Source: Lantana camara
Lineage: Eukaryota > Streptophyta > Magnoliopsida > Lamiales > Verbenaceae
NCBI GenBank assembly: GCA_037501455.1
Contig: CM074863.1
Coordinates: forward strand, 55,347,501-55,411,500
DNA: 64,000 nt
Direction of reading: 5' to 3'
The position numbers were made by a program, and so were the translations under genes. Of the stretch, positions 1 to 9,672 are shown one piece after another; within the stretch, counting starts at the first letter, position 1, and each line of letters opens with the position of its first letter. Below the pieces are notes generated by a model. That model was not told where the DNA came from. It made no database searches and saw nothing but the letters and a program-made list of their open reading frames with translations.

Positions 1-191
1 AATTAAATCGGGATTTCAAGGACTGAAAACACGAAAACACGAAAAACGCCAAAACCGTGCCCGGAACCGCCCGGAACGAGCACAGGCTCGCCGCGCAGCG
101 TCGCGCGCCAGGCGCGCGCGCTAGGCGCACGCCCTGCGCGCGATGCGCGCAGCTTGCTGCTGCTCGCGTGCGGGCGATGCCGGGCGGGTGC

Positions 192-308
192 TCCCGCGCG
201 GTTGCGGGAGCGTGCGGGCGGCTGTCCCGCGCGGTTGCGGGACAGGCGGGCGGGCGCGCCTAGGCGCTGGCGGGCGTCAGTGGCGGGCAGTCCCGCGCGG
301 TTGCGGGA
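192..308. repeat. Three copies of an 18-nt GC-rich hairpin in the leader of element C
   Basis: TCCCGCGCGGTTGCGGGA occurs at 192-209, 225-242 and 291-308. Arms TCCCGC and GCGGGA pair perfectly around a GCGGTT loop. Copies are identical while the spacers differ. The location just downstream of the primer site is where packaging or dimerisation structures lie in retroviral RNAs; such a role here is inference. Confidence 0.8.
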
Positions 309-623
309 CTGCTGGGCGGGAGGTCGCGGGCCTGGCGTGCTACGCCTTAGCATGTCAGGCTCGCGTTTTCGTAACGCGATTTCGTGTTTCGTACTTTTAG
401 TTCAAAAACCAGAATTCAAAAATACGATTTAAATTAATTTCTATCAAAACGGTTTTCAAGAAACACAATTTAAGAAAACAGTTTCAGAAATTCAAGAAAA
501 ATTACAGTTTCGTAATTCAGGCTTTCTAAAAGAACTCAAGAATACCTAATTCGCATCTAAGCCTAAGAATTTCTACCAAATTCAGAATAATTGAGACGAA
601 TCAGAAACACGATTAACGAGGTG

Positions 624-635
624 GCTCTGATACCA
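624..635 (-). other. Primer binding site of element C
   Basis: The reverse complement reads TGGTATCAGAGC, complementary to the 3' end of initiator-Met tRNA, the usual primer of plant LTR retrotransposons. It lies 2 nt from the LTR end at 638 and fixes the element on the minus strand. Confidence 0.9.
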
Positions 636-1021
636 CTTGTTGGAAAACAGAATCAGAAAGCAGCGGAATTTAAAAAATTTTCCCAACAAAAGGACCATGG
701 ACTCGCAATCGTGTAACCAAATTCGTAAAGATAGAAAACTTACTTTTCTTTTATTCTTTCTTGAAGCGTTTCAAGCCACCCAAGAACGCTCTTCTCGCGG
801 CTTGATCCCCTCTCCTTGGTAAAGCTCGAATCTTCAAACTTCTAACTTGAAGTCTCTAGAGAAAGTCCACCAACTTGATTACAATCTAACTAGTAAGGAT
901 GCTAGTTCTCTAGTTAGTGTTTAGGCTTAACCTAGGGTTTAATTTAATCTTGGAGAAAGGAAGGTGTTCAACACATGAACCAAGAATTGTCAATTAGCTC
1001 TAAAGGGGAGCATGAGCTCCC

Positions 1022-1032
1022 CTATATATAGG
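1022..1032 (-). promoter_or_regulatory. Candidate TATA box of element C LTR
   Basis: CTATATATAGG in a GC-richer context fits a TATA box; transcription would start about 30 nt further left on the minus strand. Position between the G-box cluster and the primer site is right for a U3/R border. Confidence 0.55.
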
Positions 1033-1365
1033 AAAGGGGAGGGACGGCCGAACCTAGTCCTTATTGGACTAGGATTTGGTTCCTCTCTCTCCTATTACTT
1101 GATCATCAAGTATTTTCCAACTTTGACTTTGAATTCTATTTCTAGTCAACTTTTAAGAGAGCTTAAAAATATCCAAACTATTTTTGGATAATTTTATACT
1201 TTATTTATTATAAAATAAATAACTTATTTTTATCTAATTAATTAATTCGTAATTAATTAACTAGATTATTTTCTCCAAAATTAGACTTTCTTTTTAATTC
1301 AAAATTAAACCAAAGTCTATTAAATAATTAACTAATTAATTATTTAATATATATATATATATATA

Positions 1366-1433
1366 CACGTGTGTGACACGTGTCACAGTGACACGTGTCA
1401 CTCACGTGAGCCACACGTGTGAATTCACACGTG
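1366..1433 (-). promoter_or_regulatory. Cluster of six G-boxes (CACGTG) in the element C LTR
   Basis: CACGTG occurs at 1366, 1377, 1392, 1403, 1414 and 1428, mostly inside longer palindromes such as GACACGTGTC. G-boxes are bound by plant bHLH and bZIP factors. The cluster is about 340 nt upstream of the TATA box in element sense and next to an AT-rich tract, so it is a plausible enhancer. Confidence 0.8.
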
Positions 1434-2734
1434 TGGAACCCTCTTGGTCCGATTAACTCGTTTAATCATTTTCAAGCCTCAACTCATGTAACCAAGTTGT
1501 TGTGTGTGACCCTCTAGGTTCTCAATTCAATTAGCAGTGACCCCAATTAATTAATTCACTAATTAATTAATCAGTCCACAGATTAAACGACCATAGTCTA
1601 GCAACAGGTGTTTAACCCCTAGCTGAATTGGAATGTTCGGATTCGACAGAACCTTTAAGTCATTGAATCATGTGAGATACAATCCTCCTACTTACTATCT
1701 CTCAACCAAGATCTAGGGCAAGGGAATAATCAGAACCCTAATAATCTGGTCTTAAAGCTAAGTGCATTTCATATCCATTTGATCTCAATCCAAGAAACAC
1801 TTTTCTTGATGTCTTGATCTACTGCCTTGGCCAAGGACTCCATATGGCATATGAATGACTTACACAATAAGAGATCACCTTGCAAATGCAAGTGTAGGTC
1901 CTATCTTGATTCTCATTCACTTTCATGAATCACTTGTGCAGCCCCAGCATAAGCCTTGAATCAGTTGTCTAAGGCGACACCCTTTAAAGCTTATACCTAA
2001 GACTACAGAGTTAACTCATAAAGTGAGAAGGAACCTCAAGTCTAAGGATCAATTAATCACATCAATGACTCGTGAGATATTTCCTAATCTGGAAGTTTCC
2101 ATTTCCTGAAATAGAAACTTCCTTTCCCATTTAGGAATGTTCTCACACGGGGCACCTCAGTGAACTTACTTATTAAAGTAAGCACCCTCATGTATCACGC
2201 ACATATCAACTATACACTTTGCACCTCCATGAGACAAGGTGGTCCTTCTTAAGGGCGTGATCCCACAAGCAAGCCTTAGAGGAGTCAGGTTGACACTCCC
2301 ACTGTCTGTAGGACTCATCGGCTTGGAGTATTTTACTAATCATGACTCATGTGATATAGGGCTCGTTTCATGAACCATTTCACCTAAATGGTAGAGTCCT
2401 AAAGTCATCAGGATTAGGGGAGTTCTCATACATGCACAACTAAAGTAAACGCATACCAAACAAGAGCATATAAAGAAGTGTTGCCTCAATTCGTTATTTT
2501 ATTCAAAGATTGTCTGTGATTACAATAAGGAAAAGTACAAAGCGGATATACAATCGGCTTTCTAGGGCACTATTCCTAACATCACCTTCACGTTTTGTCA
2601 GTGAAAATACCGAAATACCCCCCAGCAGTCCCATTTTAGCTTCAAGATGCCTAAAGCTTCCAAGAGAAGCTACTCCATTTTGCTCTCGTGCCCTTACCTC
2701 AAGTTTATTTCCAAGGTGAGGGGCTTCCCAACAC

Positions 2735-2743
2735 CTATAAATA
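2735..2743 (+). promoter_or_regulatory. TATA box of element B 5' LTR
   Basis: CTATAAATA followed by CCCC and then a CT-rich tract. The same motif is at 22140 in the right LTR and at 6109 and 15218 in the unrelated-sequence LTRs of A, supporting function. Confidence 0.65.
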
Positions 2744-4993
2744 CCCCCCTCATTCCATTGAATTCCTTGCTCATATGTTGTGTTAACAACTCCCTTTCTT
2801 CCTCCCTCTCTCCCCCTCTTTGCCGATCCTAGGCCTCCCCCCCCTCTAGGTTTGTAGTTTTATTTTATGTTATGTTTTTATGTTATGTTTTAGTTTAGTT
2901 TATGTTTTTATGTTATGGTATGTTTATATTATGTTTAGGTTGGGTCTTAGGGTCTTCCCTAAGACATATAGGATTTTATTTTATGCATTTATTATATAGT
3001 TTTTATGATATGTTTGTTAGTAGTGAATTATGATTTAATTGTTTAGTATATGCTATGAAATGTTGTGAATTGCTTTAGTATATGGTATGATCATGTTATG
3101 GAGCTATTATATGATGATAATTGATGCATGATTATGATATTTAAATTATGTTCAAGCATGTTATGCAATGGAATAGTAACCTATGATCAATTATATCATA
3201 ACTTGTTACATGTTACTATATGGTCTCAATTGATGAATGCTACATGATTAATGGTCTTGATATGCTATGACTTATGTCTATGATATGTTATTACATTGTT
3301 ACAATGTTACATGACTCATATATTATGACTTGAGCTTATGATATGATATGGATTAATGGAATAGTGTCTTGATCATATGTTATACACTTTGATAGTGTCA
3401 CATGTTATAACCTAGGATAGATTAGTGTTTCATAACTTGATGTTATGCTTTAATTAGACCTCTTAACCATAGGTTATGCCTTTAACCTAGATCACACTTG
3501 CTTATAATAACATGAACTTGAAACTATAGGTTATAATCGAGATCATAATTGAATTAGGGTGTGTGTGTGTGCATGCCGTGTGTGTGCTCGTGTGCTCGTG
3601 TGTGTTTAGTGTGTGGGTTTGACCCGACCCTTTGACCCGACAAGTGAATAGTAACCTGTGAATAGTAATCCGTGAATAGTAATCTGGAATAGTAACTGTG
3701 AATAGTACTTTTGAATAGTAAAAGTGAATTAAAACTTGTGCTTTCTTAATAGACATTTGCACTTAGGGTTTTCAAATCCGGGGTCTAAAATGTGATTTCA
3801 AAATGTGTTTTCTTTCGAGGACTTGTTTTATAACCTAAGGTTTTGTGATAGGATTCATAATTTGATTAATTCCTAATCGATTATAGTAAGATCATAGTCC
3901 CACGTTAATGATAACTCACTTTAAGGATTCTTTTGTGTGTTATCCTTCTCTAATACCTTAAATGGTATTACTCTCTTGTCATTACATGTTCTGTACTTGT
4001 TTTATATGTTTAAGTGCATCGTGATAGATGTGTGTCTTAGCTCACCTTAGCACACACTTACAGGAGTTAAAGTTGAGTACTGGAATCCCCAGGGCACTGC
4101 ATAATCTATCCTACCTACTGTTATTAATAGGTGACGTTATAAATGTTTTCAACTGGAACCATGAATACTTAATGATTCAATCGTTTTGAGACTCTAAGCC
4201 TAGTGCTTTACATTCTTGTTTTGAAATACCCTTTATAAGGGATGATTCTTCAAAGAACCCAGACCTATCCATATTCATTGATCAAGGGCACATGTTTTCA
4301 AATTACAGCATCAATGGTTCATGTTTTCAAAGTAATGCATCAATGGTTCAATGTTTTCAAAGTATTGCATCAATGGTTCAATGCATATGTTCAATGGTTC
4401 ATACATTCGGATTTATTCTGGATGTCATCAATGGTGCAAGCAATCAATGGTTAATGGTATGGGCCCGGCGGTTATGTGTAGAGGTGATGCTCGGGAGGTG
4501 AGCGCCAACGACATCACTAATACCGGCCGCCACAGTAGGCGTTTGATACCGACTTTAATCAGGAGGTTTGGTTAAGTCAGGACAATTGTCGGGAATGGAC
4601 CGCAAATCTATTCCCAAATCAATGGTTAATGGTCACCTAGGGGTCGCTCCCCGAAGTGAAACTTGGTGGAGGATGGTGCATGTGTGTATGTGTTAGGGTG
4701 TTGTTGATCTCGGTCCGACAACCTATTAATGGTCATGTTTTCTGGAGTAAGGATGGAGAAGCCTAGCTTGCGGGCATCAATGTTTTCATAAAGTTGGTTC
4801 ATATCTTGCAAAGTTGTTCCCTACCCTTATCCCGTTTTATGAAAATCATATGAACCAAATCATAGCATATGTGTGCGCGTGTGACAGCATTCATGAAAGT
4901 GTTTTGAAAACTCTCATTTCTTCTAGCATTGCATTAAAGGGTTTTATCACTTGAACTTATTCTTAAGTTCTTCTTCAAAGCTTTGCATTAAAG

Positions 4994-4998
4994 GTTTT
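4994..4998 (+). repeat. Target-site duplication of element A (left copy)
   Basis: GTTTT, repeated at 17391-17395. The B right LTR at 24406-24416 has the empty site with a single GTTTT. Confidence 0.97.
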
Positions 4999-7900
4999 TG
5001 TAACAGCCCGGATTTTCAAGATCAGGATAGTACGGGTAAGTAAAGGGTTAAGAGGAAAGCGTTTATAGCCTTAGTCCATTACACATTCCATTTTACGTGA
5101 ATTATGTGCATTTATGTTATGATTTACGATTTGTGCCTTTTTGAGAGAATCATATCACTATTCATTCACCGAACCCTAAACCTTTACCTAACCTTAAGAA
5201 ACCTTAGAAAGTTGATTTCTATATTTTCCAAACTCACATCATAGCTTTTATCATCCCAAAATATGTTTTGAAAATTTGATTGTTGAAAATTCCATTTAGG
5301 TCCCTAGTTACTATTCATTTTTAATTGTAGGAATTTTCGAAACACTTTTACCTATTCGATATTGGGCTCGATAGAATCCTTGCAAAATTCTATGAATTTT
5401 GGTATGATTTCCAAACCCTAATTCTTAACGTAGCTTCCGTAAAAATCAAAACCGGCCGAAAAACCCTAGTTTTGGCCTAAATTAGAAATTTTTGAATTTC
5501 AATGTTTTTCCTATACAATATTATAACCATTACGATCCTTGGATTATTTTATGAATTTTAGGATCTTTTCCAAACTCTAGTTCAAATCCTAACTCGATTT
5601 ATAAATTTCTCTTTATTTTCCCGAAGTACTATTTCTACCGTAAAAACTAATTTTCAAACCGTCCAACATTTGGTATACAATATTACAGTCAAAATGATCC
5701 TTGAATTATTTCAAGAATCATGGACATTTTCTTGGAAATCAATTCACATTCTAGCTTCGTTTATGAATTTTATTGTATTTTTCAAAATTCCCGAACGACT
5801 ACTACTTTAAATGTAGAAGTTCAAACGTTAAGTATTTATAACCATTAGAAAGCTCTTTCGATTCTCTTTCTTTTGAAATTTCTCTCATTTCAAACTAAAC
5901 CCTAGACGTTCTTCTATGAATTTATTACCATTTTCATCCTATTTTAGAATTATTTTTATTGTGTCATGATTATTAGATTAATTAATTATATCTCAAATAT
6001 ACACCTAAGTATACAACTAAACCCCCCTAATAAATGAACCTAGCTTATTCACTATATGATTCATGTAATTAACTCTTCATAATTGCAACATAAGCCCCCA
6101 AGACATACCTATAAATACCCTTAGAAGCATAGCACAAAAATCACACAAATCTTCCACATCTCTCTCTCCCTCTCGTGACCCTCTCCCTCTCTCTCATAAG
6201 GTGCAATTTTCTTTTATTATTTCATGCTTTATGTTATGTTTTTAATATTATAATATTAGTAGCATGCTTAGGAATAATAAAATTATGCTTTAGGTATTTT
6301 ATTTTAGGAAATATATGCTTAATTGTTAGTTTTAATTATAATGTGCCTACATTATGGAATAGTATTTAATTAATTGCATGAATTATGATATGTTGTAGCA
6401 TGATTATGTATTTAAATAATTATGTTCTTACTTGATTAAATTTATGCTTAGAATAATTTAATTAGATTTAATTTATTATTAAAGTGTTACATATGAATTT
6501 AATTATATGATATGAATTCAAAATTTTGTTGAATGTGATCATGAACTAGTATGAACATCTTCATGAGCTCAAGAACACATTCATAATGTTCTTGAACCAA
6601 ATTCATGTGCTCGTGTGATAGTGTGTGTATGTGTGTGTTTAATTTTGTGTTATTAAGTGTTTAATTCACAAGAAATTGAATAGTAAATGTTTTTAATAGT
6701 AATTTTGACTTTTTGGTCAACATTTAATTACTTAATTTCGAAATTAATTTAATTTTAATTATAAAATATGATTTTGGAATTTTAAATAATTATTTTTCCA
6801 AATTAATTCAAAAATTAATAAAATTGTAAAATAATTTCAAAATCAACCTACATTGTTGAATTAAATTCTAAATTTAATTCCTAATGCTATAATTAAGGTC
6901 ACAACATGATTAATAAATATTTAAATGGTTAAAGAGTTTTTGAAACTTAATTAATTTATTAATTTTCCTTAAACAGTTAAAATTAAATTTTACCGGGAAA
7001 ATAATTTCTAAATGTTATAAGAATTTCCTAATATGTTATATTTCCTAAACCTTATGTGATTATGTGATTAGAATAATAAGAACCTAGTTCTAAGTTGGTA
7101 GTAATTATTTTCAGGCAACAATTACACTGAACAGTGGGATCCGTTCCACACTATCTGAATTTCCATACTAGGTGAGGATTAAAACATTTTCAACTGGAAT
7201 CATGTTTATATCTATATCTAATTATAAAAGGATTTCCAAACCTATCTATTATTTGATTTCCTATATATATATATATATATATATATATCAATATTGTACA
7301 TATTCCTCTTTATGAGGAAAATACCAATAAGTCGGAATCAGGATCTTATACGGACATTATATATTTCAGTCCTATTAATATTAAGAACTGATTCCCGACC
7401 AAGCAAGTCAATTATCATTATTATTTATCAAAATGGGCCCGGCGTGCAGCTGTGTCGAGCAATACTCGGAAGGTAACGGGCCGAGAGTATTGTTGGTGCC
7501 ACAGACCGCCACCAACTCTTGGCAGTGGTTTAGCTGGAGGTTAGTTACTCCACGCCAAGAGACTTACAAGGGAGACAACCTCCCTGGGAGAGATAGCTTC
7601 CTCCCACATATATACATATCGTCGGTAGGGTTTGCTCCCCTACTGACACTACGGTGTTGCGGAGTTATTATCATATTTAGTTTTATTAAAGTACTGGTGC
7701 CTTGATCAGCCCGGTACTGTTTTACAAATATTTTAAGGAGATCGGAGGGAGACGCCTTACTTGTAGGCGGTACAAATCTTTTATTAAACGGTTCATCATT
7801 ATAAATAAACTCCAAATACCCCTATCCCGGTTTCTCACTTATGAACCGTATCATATTTGCTATATTCTATTGCTATGATTTTTTTATATACATATATATC

Positions 7901-8347
7901 TAACTATATATATATATCTAAATCTAATACTTCCTTCACTTAGTCACTTTGACTAATACCTCGCCTGTTTTTAAATACATGATTTCAGGGAGCGAGGACA
8001 ACGACACCTAGAGGTATCTTGAAGCTATAGGTGTCATATTTATTAGATCAGGTTTAGATTAAGAGCATTTAATCCTGATCATGTATATATTGCTAATAAA
8101 TTGCTCTTATACATTAACTCCGTACACTACACTATTATATTACCCCCCTTACAATATCATGCACTATTTTGTGTGTTATCATGCTGCTTGTTGCAAATTT
8201 TAAATTCTTTTATCTTCCGCTGCATTTTACCCTACGCTCTGTTTAAGTACTGTCTATACCGTTCGCCGTAGTATTTCTCGGGTGCTAGGTCTCACATCCA
8301 CTCGAGGATAGTACGGTGCGGGAGTTGTAGTGTTAGGGGGCGCTACA
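4999..8347 (+). mobile_element. Element A 5' LTR (Tekay/Del-like gypsy, 3349 bp)
   Basis: Starts TGTAACAGCCCGG and ends GGGGCGCTACA. Contents: TATA box CTATAAATA at 6109, CT-rich tract, donor-like CATAAG/GTGCAA at 6201, AT-rich stretch with a TA microsatellite near 7263-7290, GC-rich island from GGGCCC at 7435, stem-loop 7621-7647 (GTCGGTAGGG-TTTGCT-CCCCTACTGAC arms), stem-loop 7941-7957 (TTAGTCA-CTT-TGACTAA), then acceptor-like GATTTCAG ending 7988. It differs from the 3' LTR by roughly a dozen substitutions that I could spot and one 68-bp segment, so insertion is recent. Confidence 0.97.
6109..6117 (+). promoter_or_regulatory. TATA box of element A 5' LTR
   Basis: CTATAAATA, followed by CCC and a CT-rich initiator-like region about 40-80 nt downstream. 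Duplicated at 15218-15226 in the 3' LTR. Confidence 0.65.
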
Positions 8348-8355
8348 GCTTAAGG

Positions 8356-8367
8356 TGGTATCAGAGC
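8356..8367 (+). other. Primer binding site of element A
   Basis: TGGTATCAGAGC, complementary to initiator-Met tRNA, 8 nt after the LTR end. Confidence 0.95.
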
Positions 8368-8468
8368 ATCAGGTTTGGTTAAGAAGAGACTTAACCTATA
8401 AATGCTGGGAGAATGCTCGTTTCGTACTTGAACTGTAGAATTCACTCTAAGTGTTTCTTTATATAGCA

Positions 8469-9140
8469 ATGGAGAATCAGGAACCCGGGAACGCGCATCA
8501 TACCTGGCTTGAGGAGTACGAGGCCCCACACACTATAGCAGTATCTCGCCGTGAGAGTCCTATACGTTATTACACTTGGCAGAGGGCGAGACATGTAGTT
8601 CGGGGAGGTAGAGCAGGTAGAGTTGGGCATGCTTACCCGAACCGCTTAGTGCATATACTTGAGTCGGAGCGAGATGCATATTATATGGAGGCACAGATGG
8701 CTCATGAGTATCAGCTGGAGTCTGCTAGACATCTTGATTTAGCCTTACAGAATGCTGTGAGTAGGAATTTTTCTCAGCAGCAGACAGCCACATTAGAGCA
8801 GGAGAACGCCGATCTTGTCACGCAGGTGGCGACCTTACAGCAGGATCTAGCTACTATGACTCTTTCCAGGAATGCCGCCCGGACCCTATATCAGCGTTAC
8901 CGCTCTTGTATTCGGAGCCGCCTGGCCGGTGCCTATCACATGTCTGGTGTACAGGCTGTTGAGGAGATGATGGATCAGGGAGAGGATGCAGCAGCTGAGC
9001 CCGAGGAGGAGGAGCCCGGAGGTGAGGCAGAGGCTGAGCAGGAGCCTGAGGAGGATGAGCAGGATTCAGAGGAGGACCAGCAGGGCGACGGTTGGAGCCC
9101 TATTCGAGGTGAGGTTGTGGACAGTGATCAGCATGATTAG
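8469..9140 (+). CDS. Extra ORF upstream of gag in element A (223 aa, function unknown)
   Basis: The open frame extends back to a GTG at 8451, but the first ATG, with G at -3 and +4, is at 8469 and is the likely start. I do not recognise the product. Residues 25-50 are rich in Arg and aromatic residues (YYTWQRARH). Residues about 100-135 are Gln/Leu-rich with heptad-like spacing (LEQENADLVTQVATLQQDL), suggesting a coiled coil. Residues 170-210 are almost only Glu, Asp, Gln, Ala and Gly, a strongly acidic tail. No membrane segment or zinc knuckle is seen. It sits between primer site and gag on the same strand with a 530-bp gap. A decayed relative is in element B at 18151-18290, which argues for a real gene rather than chance. 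Extra ORFs in this position are known in Tat/Ogre elements; I do not recall one as typical of Tekay. Confidence 0.75.
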   Translation: MENQEPGNAHHTWLEEYEAPHTIAVSRRESPIRYYTWQRARHVVRGGRAGRVGHAYPNRLVHILESERDAYYMEAQMAHEYQLESARHLDLALQNAVSRNFSQQQTATLEQENADLVTQVATLQQDLATMTLSRNAARTLYQRYRSCIRSRLAGAYHMSGVQAVEEMMDQGEDAAAEPEEEEPGGEAEAEQEPEEDEQDSEEDQQGDGWSPIRGEVVDSDQHD

Positions 9141-9672
9141 ATTGACATTATTATGGAGCTTGGTATATATAGGAGTAGTATCAGTGGGAGGTTGTACAGA
9201 TCAGTCAGTAGAGGACCTTCCCTTTTTGACGTAGCAGCTGACGCAGCTAGCCTGACAGAGATGAGAGAGTTGAGAGCTTTGTAGGGTGTAACTTGACTTA
9301 GATCAGGTCCACCCCATTTTTCCTTTTGTAGTTGTAGCTATAGCTCTCAAACTTGATGCATATATATAGCCCACTTTTGCAGTTATATCTCACATTTACT
9401 GCTTTCATACTTATTGCATTACGAGTTAGAAATGCTTCAAGATACCGGCAGGACCGTGAGTGAGTATTTTATTTTCCTGCACCTTTACTTGTTATTATAT
9501 TTTTGCACTCTTTTAAATGCTGCCCTGTTTAATTTTGCGCATTACTTTACTAAACCTGTGTGATATGGTATCTATTGCTTGATATTATCTGAAACATGTA
9601 TTTATGTGATTATATGCAACACATTCTTAACCATCATGCATTATATTCTTCATAAAGCAACTGCAAATCAAT
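9141..9672 (+). other. Spacer between extra ORF and gag of element A
   Basis: No ORF of note. A block near 9432-9456 (GCTTCAAGATACC, then AGGACCG) is shared with B at 18631-18653 although the surroundings differ. In A it runs into GTGAGT (9456), which resembles a 5' splice site; in B that GTGAGT is absent. Its role is unknown. Confidence 0.5.

Larger units (their letters stand above)
1..637 (-). mobile_element. Element C (copia-like), internal leader downstream of its 5' LTR
   Basis: This is the untranslated leader of a minus-strand LTR retrotransposon whose 5' LTR lies immediately to the right. The element runs off the left edge, so no gag or pol is visible. The part at about 60-350 is extremely GC-rich, in sharp contrast to the AT-rich LTR, and holds three copies of a short hairpin. 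Assignment to Ty1/copia rests only on the LTR end style and on a primer site 2 nt from the LTR; the superfamily is therefore inferred. Open frames across the GC-rich part (for example minus 3-353) translate the hairpin repeats and look non-genic. Confidence 0.6.
638..2581 (-). mobile_element. Element C 5' LTR (copia-like, about 1.94 kb)
   Basis: In sense orientation the LTR starts TGTTAGGAATAGTGCCC and ends TTCCAACA, giving TG...CA termini. The left end abuts the primer site. The right end joins the B LTR at TCACC (2582-2586); the B right LTR at 21990 shows the uninterrupted site, so TCACC is the likely 5-bp target duplication. The LTR holds a TATA box at 1022-1032 and a G-box cluster at 1366-1433. 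The opening sequence recalls Angela/BARE-type copia LTRs from memory, without a database check. The second LTR is outside the window. Confidence 0.75.
2582..4998 (+). mobile_element. Element B 5' LTR, first part (interrupted by C and A)
   Basis: The sequence matches the B right LTR at about 21990-24415 nearly base for base. The first 0.9 kb of this LTR lies beyond the left edge because C is inserted here. Contents in order: TATA box CTATAAATA (2735-2743), CT-rich tract, a weak splice-donor-like CTAG/GTTTGT at 2850, long AT-rich sequence, a GC-rich island beginning GGGCCC at 4461, and a stem-loop with GGGG-TCGCT-CCCC core at 4634-4657. The LTR resumes at 17396 after element A. Confidence 0.93.

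Noticed and set aside
3..353. Minus-strand 116-residue frame with repeated SRNRAG
   Set aside because: The repeats are translations of the three leader hairpins; the frame lies in the untranslated leader of element C and has no family resemblance.
7294..7815. Small open frames duplicated at 16336-16857
   Set aside because: They lie in the two LTR copies of A within the GC-rich island; duplication explains their recurrence, and no protein signature is seen.
8356..8367. tRNA-like sequence TGGTATCAGAGC as a tRNA gene
   Set aside because: Only the 3'-end complement of initiator-Met tRNA is present next to LTR ends; it is a primer site.
8451..8468. GTG start six codons upstream for the extra ORF of A
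   Set aside because: Eukaryotic initiation at GTG is rare, and the ATG at 8469 has a good context.
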